Source: Aminobacter niigataensis (GTDB taxonomy: Bacteria; Pseudomonadota; Alphaproteobacteria; Rhizobiales; Rhizobiaceae). From it: a DNA stretch of 64,000 nt. The DNA is taken from NCBI RefSeq assembly GCF_014200015.1, contig NZ_JACHOT010000006.1, forward strand, positions 124,001 to 188,000. Direction: 5' to 3'. The notes under the pieces are model-generated. The model did no database searches. It saw nothing but the letters and a program-made list of their open reading frames with translations, and was not told the origin of the DNA. Of the stretch, positions 1 through 8,619 are shown one piece after another; the first letter of the stretch is position 1, and the number at the start of each line of letters is the position of its first letter. Made by a program: the position numbers and the translations under genes.

Positions 1-2742
1 AAAGGCGGCACGGTTCATCGCGACGCCGGCGCCATTGAGGTCGATGGCCTTTTCAATCGCCCCGCGGCTGATCGGCACGAACCCCTTCTGCCAGGCGTGG
101 CCGAGCAGGAACATGTTGGCGGCAATGGCGTCGCCGAACAGGGCCGTCGCGAGCTTCATGGCCGGCAGGGTGGTGAGCGCGTCCTCGCCACCGGCATTAC
201 GCAGCCGGCGCAAGGTGGCGCCTTCGCGGAAGTCGATGGTGGTATCCTTCACAAACGAAGCGGTCGGAGCGAAATGATCGTCGACCACCGTCCTGGTCCG
301 GCCCTTGCCGAAGGTGGCGATGGCGTTCTGCGAGGCAGCGACCACGAGATCGAAGCCGAGTACCAGATCGGCCTCGCCGGGTCCGATGCGCGCGGCGTTG
401 AGCTGCTCGGGCTGCCGCGCCAGGCGGATATGCGAGACGACCGCGCCGTTCTTCTGCGCCAGGCCAGTCTGGTCGAGCGTCACCAGCGACAGGCCGTCGA
501 GATGGGCCGCCTGGGACAGGATCGCGCTGACGGTGATGACGCCGGTGCCGCCGATGCCGGTCAGCAGCAGGCTGTAGGGCTCGGTGCCGAGGGCAGGGCG
601 GTTCGGCTCTGCCAATGCGGCGTCGACCCCGCCGGCGGCCTTGGCGCGCGGCTTGCGCAGGCGTCCGCCCTCGATGGTGACGAAGCTCGGGCAGAAACCC
701 TTGGTGCAGGAGAGGTCGGTGTTGCAGCTCGACTGGTTGATGGCGCGCTTGCGACCGAACTCGGTCTCGCGCGGTTCGATCGAGATGCAGTTGGAGACCG
801 CCGAGCAGTCGCCGCAGCCCTCGCAGACCAGCTCGTTGATGAAGGCGCGCTTGGGTGAAACCGGATAGGTGCCGCGCTTGCGGCGGCGGCGCTTTTCGGC
901 GGCGCAGACCTGGTCGTAGACCAGCACGGTGACGCCTTCGACCTCGCGCAGTTCGCGCTGGACCTGATCGAGTTCGTCGCGATGACGCACATTGACCGAA
1001 CGCGGCAACTGGCCTGCCAGCAGGTGCGGACGCTCTGAGACGACAATCACCTGTTTGGCACCCTCGGCCAGCACCTGGCCGACGATCGATGACACCGACA
1101 GCTCGCCGTCATGGCGCTGGCCGCCGGTCATGGCAACCGCATCGTTGTAGAGGATCTTGTAGGTGGCGTTGACCTTGGCAGCGATGCCGGCGCGGATCGC
1201 CAGCAGGCCGGAATGGAAATAGGTGCCGTCGCCCATGTTGACGAAGACGTGCTTCTCGTCGGTGAAGGGCGAAAGGCCGATCCACGAGCCGCCTTCACCG
1301 CCCATCTGGGTAAAGGTCGAGGTGTCGCGCTCCATGCCGATCACCATCATGTGGCAGCCGATACCGGTCGAGGCGCGGCTGCCCTTGGGCACCACGGTCG
1401 AGGTCGAGTGCGGGCAGCCGGAACAGAAATAGGGCTCGCGGTTGAGCAGGCCCGGTTCGGCAGGGGAGGGGGCTCCGACCAGCGACAACTCGGCCGCGCG
1501 GGCGGCAAGGCCGGCATCTTCAGTGCCGAGCCATTTCAAGATGGCGCGCGCAACCGACAGGGCGCCGATCTCGCCGATCGAGGGCAGGAGAGGGGAGCCG
1601 TCCGGACCGGACTTGCCGAAGACCTGTGGCCGGCGGTCGCCGGGCAGGTTGAACAGCAGCGACTTGATCTGCTCCTCGATCACCGGGCGCTTTTCCTCCA
1701 CAACGAAGACCTGATCCAGCCCGTCAGCGAATTCGCGCAGGCCTTCCGGCTCAAGCGGCCAGACCATGCCGACCTTGTAGAGGCGGATGCCGAGTTCGGC
1801 TGCACTGGCTTCGTCGATGCCAAGCAGCGACAGGGCGCCCTTGAGATCGAGCCAGGATTTGCCGGTCGAGACGATGCCGAGCTTGGCCCTGGGAGAGGGC
1901 CAGACCTGCCGGTCGAGGCGATTGGCACGAGCAAAGGCGAGCACGGCCGCAAGCTTGGTCTCGAGCCTGCGCTCCATCGCCTGCTGGGCGTCGGGCCAGC
2001 GCATCGACAGACCGTCGGCGGGCAGGGGTAGGTCGGGGATGACGATCTCGAGCCGGGTCGGGTCAAGATCGACGGTCGCCGAGCATTCGACGATCTCGGT
2101 CTGGCACTTGAAGCCGACCCAGGCGCCAGAATAGCGGCTCATCGCCCAGCCGAGCAGGCCGTAGTCGATATACTCGCCAACGCCGGCCGGCGACAGCAGC
2201 GGCACCATGGCCGAGATCAGATTGTGCTCGCTCTGGTGGGGCAGGGTGGAAGACACCGCGCCATGGTCGTCACCGACGAGCAGCAGCACGCCGCCATGCT
2301 GGCTCGTGCCGACGGCATTGGCGTGGCGGATGACGTCCATGGTGCGGTCGACGCCAGGGCCCTTGCCGTACCACATCGAGAAGACGCCATCGTAGCGCGC
2401 GCCGGGGAACATACCCGTCTGCTGCGTGCCCCACACGGCGGTCGCCGCCATGTCCTCGTTAAGCCCGGGCTGGAAGACGATGTGGCTGGCCTTCAGATAT
2501 TTCTTGGCACTGCCCATCTCGCGATCGAAGCCGGCCAGGGGTGAGCCGCGATAGCCCGAGACATAACCCGCTGTGTTGAGCCCCGCGGCAAGGTCGCGCT
2601 GACGCTGAACCATCGGCAGGCGCACCAGTGCCTGCGTGCCAGACACCAGGATGCGGCCGCGCTCCAGTGTGTAGCGCTCGTCGAGCGTCGAGGGCATCTC
2701 GACCACCGGGGCGCTGTTATCGGGGGACTTCACTACGGTCAT
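1..2742 (-). CDS. Indolepyruvate ferredoxin oxidoreductase, fused alpha/beta type (C-terminus beyond the window)
   Basis: Oxidatively decarboxylates aryl 2-oxo acids such as indolepyruvate to aryl-acetyl-CoA with ferredoxin as acceptor, in the cytoplasm. The first 914 residues are visible. A thiamine-diphosphate region has REPYFCSGCPH near residue 435, GIGCHMM near 460 and MGDGTYFHSG near 500. A cysteine-rich iron-sulfur segment begins with CEGCGDCS near 640, and the pyruvate-oxidoreductase gamma-like domain starts at LLTGIGGTGV near 717. Single-chain family members are usually about 1150 residues, so roughly the last fifth is missing at the window edge. It starts 9 bases after the FAD oxidase gene, in one operon. 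The family call is firm; the true 2-oxo acid substrate is not fixed by sequence. Confidence 0.93.
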   Translation of the reverse strand, partial: MTVVKSPDNSAPVVEMPSTLDERYTLERGRILVSGTQALVRLPMVQRQRDLAAGLNTAGYVSGYRGSPLAGFDREMGSAKKYLKASHIVFQPGLNEDMAATAVWGTQQTGMFPGARYDGVFSMWYGKGPGVDRTMDVIRHANAVGTSQHGGVLLLVGDDHGAVSSTLPHQSEHNLISAMVPLLSPAGVGEYIDYGLLGWAMSRYSGAWVGFKCQTEIVECSATVDLDPTRLEIVIPDLPLPADGLSMRWPDAQQAMERRLETKLAAVLAFARANRLDRQVWPSPRAKLGIVSTGKSWLDLKGALSLLGIDEASAAELGIRLYKVGMVWPLEPEGLREFADGLDQVFVVEEKRPVIEEQIKSLLFNLPGDRRPQVFGKSGPDGSPLLPSIGEIGALSVARAILKWLGTEDAGLAARAAELSLVGAPSPAEPGLLNREPYFCSGCPHSTSTVVPKGSRASTGIGCHMMVIGMERDTSTFTQMGGEGGSWIGLSPFTDEKHVFVNMGDGTYFHSGLLAIRAGIAAKVNATYKILYNDAVAMTGGQRHDGELSVSSIVGQVLAEGAKQVIVVSERPHLLAGQLPRSVNVRHRDELDQVQRELREVEGVTVLVYDQVCAAEKRRRRKRGTYPVSPKRAFINELVCEGCGDCSAVSNCISIEPRETEFGRKRAINQSSCNTDLSCTKGFCPSFVTIEGGRLRKPRAKAAGGVDAALAEPNRPALGTEPYSLLLTGIGGTGVITVSAILSQAAHLDGLSLVTLDQTGLAQKNGAVVSHIRLARQPEQLNAARIGPGEADLVLGFDLVVAASQNAIATFGKGRTRTVVDDHFAPTASFVKDTTIDFREGATLRRLRNAGGEDALTTLPAMKLATALFGDAIAANMFLLGHAWQKGFVPISRGAIEKAIDLNGAGVAMNRAAF

Positions 2743-2751
2743 TGTGGATTC

Positions 2752-4155
2752 TCAGGCGCTGGGCAGGGCAGGCGGCATGTCGAAGATGCGGCCCCGATTG
2801 AGGATGTTGTTGGGGTCGAGCGCTGCCTTGATGCGTCGCATCGCGGCCAGTTCGGCCGGCGTTCGCGTCAGGTGCAGATAGGCCTTCTTGTCGAGGCCGA
2901 TGCCATGTTCGGCCGAGATTGATCCGCCAGACTTGGCAACACAGTCGAACACCGCCTTGGCGACCTCGTTGGGCCGGTCGGTGCGGACGACGTAGTGCAG
3001 GTTGCCGTCACCGAGATGACCGAAAATATAGGCGCGCGCCGCCGGGTCGGCGTGGGCCTGGGCAGCCTCGGCCAGATCGAGGAAGGCGCCCATGCGTGGC
3101 AGTGGCAGGCTGACGTCGAGGCTGAGCATCGCGCCCTCGGCAAACAGGAACCGGTTGCAGTCGTCACGCAACGTCCACAGGCCCTGGTACTCACGCTCCG
3201 ACTGCGACAGCACGACATCCTCGACCAACCCGTCTTCGATCGCCTGCGACAGCGCTTCGGTGAACGCCTCTTCGTCGGCGCCTGGCGTCATGCCCTGGAT
3301 GTCGGTCAGCACATAAACGGGCGAGGTAAGTGCAACAGGTGCCGTGAACCCGAGCGCCGAAACCATGTCGCCCATCAGCGGCGCCAGGATGACCTCGAAG
3401 CCGGACAGCAGATTGCCGAGGCGGCCGCGCAGGAACTTGAGCAAGCCGAAGGCAGCGTCGAGCGAGGGCAGCGAGCAGAAGGCCGCGGACTGGGTGACGG
3501 GTTTGGGGTGAAGCCTGAGGCAGGCCCGGGTGACGACGCCGAGCGTGCCTTCGCTGCCGACAAAAAGCTGGCTGAGGTCGTAGCCGGAATTATCCTTGGC
3601 AAGGCCCTTCATCGACGACAGCACGCTGCCGTCCGCAAGCACGGCTTCGACGCCCAAAACCTGCGCCCGGAAATTGCCATAGCGAAGCACGCGAATGCCG
3701 CCGGCATTGGTGGCGATGTTCCCGCCGATGGTCGCGGTGCCCCGCGCGCCGATGTCGACGCCGAAGACCAGGCCCGCCGCGTCGGCCCTTTCCTGCACGA
3801 CCTGCAACGGCACGCCGGCTTCTGCGACGATGGTCCCCGCTGTCGGCTCGACCTCCTGCAGGGCCGTCATGCGTTCGAGCGAAAGAACCGCCTCGCCGGC
3901 CAGCACGCGCGCTCCACCCGACAGCCCGGTGCGTCCGCCCTGGACAACGAGAGGCAGACGGGCGGCATTACAGGCGTTGAGTATCTCGGCGACTTCGGAC
4001 GTATTGCGCGGGCGCAGCACCAGTTCGGGCCGGGCGCCCGGCCCGCCGGAAAGGTCGTCGCTGTAGCGCGGGTCGATTGCATCGCCGGCCAGAATCGCAG
4101 CCTTGTCGAGCCGCGTCTGGAGAATGGAAAGAACCTGATTGGTCGGTCGCGCCAT
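2752..4155 (-). CDS. FAD-linked 2-hydroxyacid oxidase/dehydrogenase (GlcD / D-lactate dehydrogenase family)
   Basis: A 467-residue FAD-binding oxidoreductase. The FAD-binding-4 half carries GGRTGLSGG near residue 73 and a GGNIATNAGG segment. The FAD-oxidase C-terminal half has GHLGDGNLH at 379-387, SAEHGIG at 414-420 and the closing LDPNNILNRG. Relatives oxidise D-lactate, glycolate, D-2-hydroxyglutarate or other 2-hydroxy acids to 2-oxo acids and pass electrons to the respiratory chain or an electron-transfer flavoprotein. It is the first gene of the operon and the next gene is the 2-oxo-acid ferredoxin oxidoreductase, so an aryl-lactate is a reasonable but unproven substrate. It diverges from a FadR-type regulator across 144 bases. 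Confidence 0.88.
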   Translation of the reverse strand: MARPTNQVLSILQTRLDKAAILAGDAIDPRYSDDLSGGPGARPELVLRPRNTSEVAEILNACNAARLPLVVQGGRTGLSGGARVLAGEAVLSLERMTALQEVEPTAGTIVAEAGVPLQVVQERADAAGLVFGVDIGARGTATIGGNIATNAGGIRVLRYGNFRAQVLGVEAVLADGSVLSSMKGLAKDNSGYDLSQLFVGSEGTLGVVTRACLRLHPKPVTQSAAFCSLPSLDAAFGLLKFLRGRLGNLLSGFEVILAPLMGDMVSALGFTAPVALTSPVYVLTDIQGMTPGADEEAFTEALSQAIEDGLVEDVVLSQSEREYQGLWTLRDDCNRFLFAEGAMLSLDVSLPLPRMGAFLDLAEAAQAHADPAARAYIFGHLGDGNLHYVVRTDRPNEVAKAVFDCVAKSGGSISAEHGIGLDKKAYLHLTRTPAELAAMRRIKAALDPNNILNRGRIFDMPPALPSA

Positions 4156-4219
4156 GATGCCTGGATGGCCCGGAGGAAGCCATTTCCGGGCGCTGTCTCA
4201 AGCAAGCTTATTTCGCTTG

Positions 4220-4242
4220 CAATATTTGTCAAACCTATATTG
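4220..4242. promoter_or_regulatory. Candidate FadR-type operator
   Basis: An inverted repeat CAATAT-N11-ATATTG is centred on GTCAAAC, which fits the GTnnnAC core typical of FadR-subfamily sites. It sits midway between the divergent FAD oxidase and FadR-type regulator genes, so it could control both. Seen in sequence; binding is inferred. Confidence 0.55.
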
Positions 4243-4299
4243 TTTATCTCCATGTCGAGACGGATGTCGGCCTGCTCAGGCCGTACCGACGGAGGACGG

Positions 4300-5049
4300 A
4301 TGCCTATCGAATATCAGGACGTGGTGCGCACCGGCGTTGCCCGGCAGGTCGCCGACAAGATTCGCGCCGCCATTCTTGACGGCCGGCTGCAGATCGACGA
4401 ACGCCTGCCCACCGAAGAGGACCTTGCCAAGAGCTTCGGCATTTCGCGGCCGACCGTGCGCGAAGCCCTGAAGCGGCTCGCAGCGCAAAACCTCATCCGT
4501 TCGCAGCGCGGACCGACCGGCGGCACCTTTGTCAGCCGCCCCGATCCCGAAGGCCTGTCGTCGGCGATAACAGGGGCAGCGACCCTTCTTGTCGGCGTCG
4601 GCGCCTTCGACATCGACGAGATCATCGGCGCGCGGCTGGAGACGGAGGCTATCTGCTCCAGGCTGGCCTGCGAACGGCGCAGCGACGCAGACCTGGCGGC
4701 CATGCGCACGGAGATCGCGCTACAGCGTGGCCCCGCGCTCAGCGACGAGGACTTCTGTGCCTCGGACGTGCGTTTCCATCGCGCGGTCGTGCAAGCCGCC
4801 GGCAACGGCCCGCTCAGCCTGATGATGTACACGGTGGTCGAGGCGTTCATGCCGATCACCAACATGATCGTTTCGCAGGTGCGCGAGCGCCGCACGGTTG
4901 CCGACTTCCACGATCGGATAGCCGCGGCACTCGAGGCGCGCGACGCGGCGACCGCCACCGCTGTGCTTTCCGAGCTTTTGACCTATCTTCGCGACAGCTA
5001 CGCGACCGCTCTCAAGCGACGCGACGAACGCGAGGCCAAGCGCGGCTGA
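4300..5049 (+). CDS. FadR-subfamily GntR transcriptional regulator
   Basis: A 249-residue regulator with an N-terminal winged helix (about residues 10-75, recognition segment ISRPTVREALKRL) and a C-terminal FCD ligand-binding domain (about 95-235) whose metal-site region includes DVRFHRAVVQAAGN. The frame is open far upstream, but the ATG chosen follows GGAGG with 4 bases of spacing. It diverges from the FAD oxidase/indolepyruvate oxidoreductase operon and lies 40 bases upstream of the acrylyl-CoA-reductase-like gene, so it probably represses both directions. It is a clear paralogue of the regulator at 8619-9377: both share an SDE(D/E)FC segment and a (F/L)(M/I)P(I/A)TNMI segment. Confidence 0.9.
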   Translation: MPIEYQDVVRTGVARQVADKIRAAILDGRLQIDERLPTEEDLAKSFGISRPTVREALKRLAAQNLIRSQRGPTGGTFVSRPDPEGLSSAITGAATLLVGVGAFDIDEIIGARLETEAICSRLACERRSDADLAAMRTEIALQRGPALSDEDFCASDVRFHRAVVQAAGNGPLSLMMYTVVEAFMPITNMIVSQVRERRTVADFHDRIAAALEARDAATATAVLSELLTYLRDSYATALKRRDEREAKRG

Positions 5050-5089
5050 CGCGCGCCCATCCGACCCCGATGATTTCTTGGAGAACGTT

Positions 5090-6082
5090 ATGAGCGAGAC
5101 TTTCACAGCATTGATGCTGGAAGACGTCGACGGCAAGCCGCGCGCCGGCTTCCGCGAGATCACCAAAGCCGACCTGCCCGACCATGACGTGCTGGTCGAG
5201 GTCGCCTATTCGAGCCTCAACTACAAGGATGGTCTCGCCGTTTCCGGCAAGGGCCGCATCGCCCGCCGCCTGCCGATGGTCGCCGGCATCGACATCGCCG
5301 GCACGGTGGTCGAGTCGCGTTCGCCGGCATGGAAGGCCGGCGACAGGGTCGTGGCCAATGGCTGGGGCATGTCGGAGACCGAGTGGGGCGGCTACACGCG
5401 CTTCCAGCGGCTGAAGCCGGAATGGCTGATCCGCCTGCCCGAGGCGTTTTCCATGGAGCAGGCGATGGCCATCGGCACGGCCGGCTATACCGCGGCGCTC
5501 TGCGTCGACGCGCTGGAGAACTGGGGCACCATCGAGCCCGGCAAGGGCGAGGTTCTGGTGACCGGCGCTGCCGGCGGCGTCGGCTCGACGGCGGTCAGCC
5601 TGCTGTCGTCCAAGGGCTATACGGTCGTTGCCTCGACCGGCCGCGCAGAGACGCATGACTACCTGCGCTCGCTCGGTGCGACGTCCTTCCTCGACCGCGC
5701 CGAGCTTTCGGCGGAGGTCAAGCCGCTGCAGAAGGAACGCTGGAGCGGCGCCGTGGATTCCGTCGGCTCGACGACGCTCGCCAATGTCCTGGCGCAGACG
5801 GTCTATGGCGGCGCGGTCGCGGCTTGCGGTCTTGCCGGCGGCCATAACCTGCCCGGAACCGTCATGCCGCATATCCTGCGCAGCGTAGCGCTGATCGGCG
5901 TCGATTCCGTGTTTGCGCCATTGCCCAAGCGCCAAAAGGCCTGGCAGACGCTGGCCGACCACCTCGACCGGACCAAGCTGTCGGCCATGACCGAGACGCA
6001 CAAGATGTCCGAACTGCCCGAACTCGCCAACCGCATCCTGGCGGGTGCAGTGCGCGGGCGTGTCGTCATCGAAATCGCGTAA
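5090..6082 (+). CDS. acuI: Acrylyl-CoA reductase-like NADPH oxidoreductase (AcuI/YhdH family)
   Basis: A 330-residue zinc-independent medium-chain reductase. GAAGGVGSTA at residues 159-168 is the nucleotide-binding loop, and the catalytic-domain start SSLNYKDGL is typical of AcuI/YhdH. The family reduces acrylyl-CoA to propionyl-CoA with NADPH, a detoxifying step for reactive 2-enoyl-CoAs. The ATG chosen has TTGGAG 6 bases upstream; a TTG 12 bases earlier is less likely. The next gene is an enoyl-CoA hydratase 17 bases downstream. With a feruloyl-CoA-synthetase-like ligase close by, the true substrate may be another 2-enoyl-CoA, so the symbol marks the family rather than a proven role. Confidence 0.83.
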   Translation: MSETFTALMLEDVDGKPRAGFREITKADLPDHDVLVEVAYSSLNYKDGLAVSGKGRIARRLPMVAGIDIAGTVVESRSPAWKAGDRVVANGWGMSETEWGGYTRFQRLKPEWLIRLPEAFSMEQAMAIGTAGYTAALCVDALENWGTIEPGKGEVLVTGAAGGVGSTAVSLLSSKGYTVVASTGRAETHDYLRSLGATSFLDRAELSAEVKPLQKERWSGAVDSVGSTTLANVLAQTVYGGAVAACGLAGGHNLPGTVMPHILRSVALIGVDSVFAPLPKRQKAWQTLADHLDRTKLSAMTETHKMSELPELANRILAGAVRGRVVIEIA

Positions 6083-6099
6083 GGGGAAGGGAGACCATC

Positions 6100-6909
6100 A
6101 TGAGCAGCGAAGTCGTACTTTGGGAAAAGGACGCGCAGGACGCGTTCGTCACCCTGACGCTCAACCGCCCCGACAAGATGAACGCCATGAACCAGGAACT
6201 CGGCGACGCGCTCGAGGCGGCGATCGAACGCGCGGTCAAGGATCCCGAGATCCGCGCGGTCATCATCACCGGCGCCGGGCGCGCCTTCACCGCCGGCTTC
6301 GACCTTGGCGGCGAAGACTTCGAGATGGACACCGAGGCCTGGCGCGAGGACATCGGCGCCAACATGCGCCGCATGAAATTCATCCGTGAAGCGCCGATCC
6401 CGATCATCGCGGCCGTCAACGGCTTTGCGCTGGCCGGCGGGCTGGAGCTGATGATGTGCTGCGACATGACCATCGCGGCGGAAGATGCGATGCTGGGCGA
6501 GCCGGAAGTGCGCCACGTCTCGGCGCCGCCGACGCTGATGCTGCCCTGGACCGTGCCGATGATCCATGCGCGGCATTTGATGTACACGGGCGACCTGATC
6601 GACGGTCGCGAGGCGGAGCGCATCCATCTCGTCAACAAGGCGGTGCCGCGCGACCAGTTGCGGGCGGAGGCCGAAAAGCTGGCGCGCAAGTGCGCCCGCA
6701 TGCCGGGTGCGGCGATCAAGTTCGCCAAGGCCGCGCTCAACCACCAGCAGCAGACGGCGGGCCTGGAGAGCTCCTGGACCTACAACCGCGAAACCACGGC
6801 GATCCTGCATGGTTCCGAGGAAGGGCGCTACTGGATGCGGTTGCTCAAGGAGCATTCGCTGAAGGAGTTCCTCGACATCCGCGAGAAGCCGTTCCGCGAC
6901 CTTGATTGA
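6100..6909 (+). CDS. Enoyl-CoA hydratase/isomerase family protein
   Basis: A 269-residue crotonase-fold enzyme. ITGAGRAFTAGFDLGGED forms the first oxyanion-hole loop near residues 55-72 and ALAGGLELMMCCD the second near 110. The usual catalytic glutamate region is EPEVRHVS rather than the classical FxExxxG layout, so hydratase versus isomerase or retro-aldol activity cannot be fixed. It is co-transcribed with the acrylyl-CoA-reductase-like gene and preceded by an AAGGGGAAGGGAG stretch that gives a strong ribosome site. The ligase gene runs convergently and ends 12 bases away. Likely role: a CoA-ester step of a side-chain catabolic route. Confidence 0.88.
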   Translation: MSSEVVLWEKDAQDAFVTLTLNRPDKMNAMNQELGDALEAAIERAVKDPEIRAVIITGAGRAFTAGFDLGGEDFEMDTEAWREDIGANMRRMKFIREAPIPIIAAVNGFALAGGLELMMCCDMTIAAEDAMLGEPEVRHVSAPPTLMLPWTVPMIHARHLMYTGDLIDGREAERIHLVNKAVPRDQLRAEAEKLARKCARMPGAAIKFAKAALNHQQQTAGLESSWTYNRETTAILHGSEEGRYWMRLLKEHSLKEFLDIREKPFRDLD

Positions 6910-6921
6910 GTTCGAAACAGG

Positions 6922-8619
6922 TCAGGCGCCCTTGGGTGCCTGGCCTCCGCCCGCCTGCAGCGCCTCGAACAGTTCGGCATGGTTGCGCAGGTAGCGCGAC
7001 TGCACGATCTGCCCCTTGTCCGACAGTTCGCCCCTGCTGCGGTCGGCCGGTGTCGTCGCCAGGTCGAAGCGGGCAATCGCCGTCGAGCCTGCGGGGTTGG
7101 CGGCGTTCCAGCCGGCGATGCGCGCGCTGATTTCGCCGATACGATCCCTGCCCGCCGCCGAGGCAAAGACCAGCGCGACCAGCCGGTCGCGGTCCTCGCC
7201 CGAAATGACGATGTCGTCGGCGAGCGGCGCGCATTGCGCCATCAGGCCGGTGCGCAACGGGCCGGTGCGCACCTTGACCCCGCTTGACAGCTTGAAATCC
7301 TCGGCAAGACGGCCATCGAAGCCGAACACCGGCATGCCGTCCGTGCGCTGGCGCAGCACTCCGGCGTCGCCGGTGCGGTAGAAACCATGCTCGTCCATCG
7401 GCAGCGGGACCGTGCGGCCCTCGATGAGATAGCAGGGCGCGATGTTGGGGCCCGAAACGCGCAACTCACTGCGCCCATCGATGTCAACCAGGGCCACGCG
7501 ATGGCCGGGCAGGGGATGGCCAAGCTCGCCCGGGCGCTCCAGTGGCGCCGGCGACAGCGTGATCGTCGATGCGGCTTCGGTCGCGCCATAGCCCGACAGG
7601 ATCTGGAAATCACCATGGCTGTCGCGGAAGTCGGCGAGCCGGCGCCAGAGCGAGGCGTCGATGCCGGCGCCGGCAAAGAAGATGGCCCGCAGCTTGCGGG
7701 TGAACGCCGCGGCCGCAGCCTGGTCGTTTTCCAATCGGTCAAGCAGCAGTTTCAGGCCCAGCGGCACGGCGATATGCATGGTCGGAGAGACCTCCGCCAT
7801 GATCCGCACACTCGCCTCGAAGGTCGACGGGCTGGGGGCGGCGTCGACATGCATCGCGCCGCCGTTCCAGATCACCTTGAAGATATTGTCGAGACCGCCG
7901 AAGACGTGGTGCCAGGGCAGCCAGTCGACCAGCACCGGCGGGGTTTCGGCCACGAACGGCCACATCGCGGCAATGGCGCTCTGGTTGGACGAGATCATGC
8001 CGCGCGTGATCGGCACGCCCTTGGGGGTTCCGGTGCTGCCCGAGGTGAAAAAGATCGCCGCCCAGTCCTCCGGCGCGGCATCCACGTCCGTCCCAGGCGC
8101 GGCTCCGCCCATGCTATCGCACGCCAGTTCGCCAAGCGAAACGGCACTCATGCCTTCGATGGCCGGATGGCCGGAAGGTGCCACGATCAGCCTGGGTTTG
8201 GCGGCATCGAGGAACGGCTTCGTCGCTTCGCTTTCGAAACCGTCGCGGAAAGGAAAGGGCGGCAGCGCCGCATGGACGAAACCGCCTGAAAGGCAGGCGA
8301 GCTTGAGCACCAGCGCATCGATGCCGGCCGGGGCCAGGGTCGCCACGCAATCGCCCTTGGCGAGGCCATGGTGATCGGCAAGCAGCTTTCGCATGGCGCG
8401 GGCCCGGCGAAGCGCTTCGCCGTAGCTGATCGAACGCCTGACGCCGTCGCCGGGCTCGGACAGAAGCACCTGGCCTGGCTGCACTTCCGCCCATTTGGCG
8501 AGCCGTGCCAGAATATCCGGCATTTCGGCCGGCAGCGCGATCGAGCTGCGATAGACGCGGCGCCCGTCCTGAAGCTGCTCTTCGATCAGCTCCTGGCCCG
8601 GGGCCACCAGCAGGCTCAT
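6922..8619 (-). CDS. Feruloyl-CoA-synthetase-like acyl-CoA ligase
   Basis: A 565-residue AMP-forming ligase of the ANL superfamily. The P-loop motif TSGSTGTPKG lies at residues 192-201, followed by VDWLPWHHVFGG, a segment characteristic of feruloyl-CoA synthetases. SGYGATEAAS is motif A5, and the C-terminal LAEDFKLSSG replaces the usual hinge/lysine region in the way this subfamily does. It would activate a hydroxycinnamate or similar acid with ATP and CoA. Its ATG shares one base with the stop of the upstream regulator (TGATG), so translation is probably coupled. No aryl aldehyde dehydrogenase or classic Ech/Vdh pair is adjacent, so the exact acid is uncertain. Confidence 0.8.
   Translation of the reverse strand: MSLLVAPGQELIEEQLQDGRRVYRSSIALPAEMPDILARLAKWAEVQPGQVLLSEPGDGVRRSISYGEALRRARAMRKLLADHHGLAKGDCVATLAPAGIDALVLKLACLSGGFVHAALPPFPFRDGFESEATKPFLDAAKPRLIVAPSGHPAIEGMSAVSLGELACDSMGGAAPGTDVDAAPEDWAAIFFTSGSTGTPKGVPITRGMISSNQSAIAAMWPFVAETPPVLVDWLPWHHVFGGLDNIFKVIWNGGAMHVDAAPSPSTFEASVRIMAEVSPTMHIAVPLGLKLLLDRLENDQAAAAAFTRKLRAIFFAGAGIDASLWRRLADFRDSHGDFQILSGYGATEAASTITLSPAPLERPGELGHPLPGHRVALVDIDGRSELRVSGPNIAPCYLIEGRTVPLPMDEHGFYRTGDAGVLRQRTDGMPVFGFDGRLAEDFKLSSGVKVRTGPLRTGLMAQCAPLADDIVISGEDRDRLVALVFASAAGRDRIGEISARIAGWNAANPAGSTAIARFDLATTPADRSRGELSDKGQIVQSRYLRNHAELFEALQAGGGQAPKGA

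Noticed and set aside
97-2544. Several long plus-strand open frames over the first 2.7 kb
   Set aside because: They are antisense to the clearly recognisable indolepyruvate ferredoxin oxidoreductase, are rich in Arg, Gly and Ala and lack domain motifs; high GC content alone opens such frames.
2995-4299. Open frame running upstream of the FadR-type regulator for over 1.3 kb
   Set aside because: It is antisense to the FAD oxidase gene, has no family features, and GGAGG with ATG at 4300 marks the real start.
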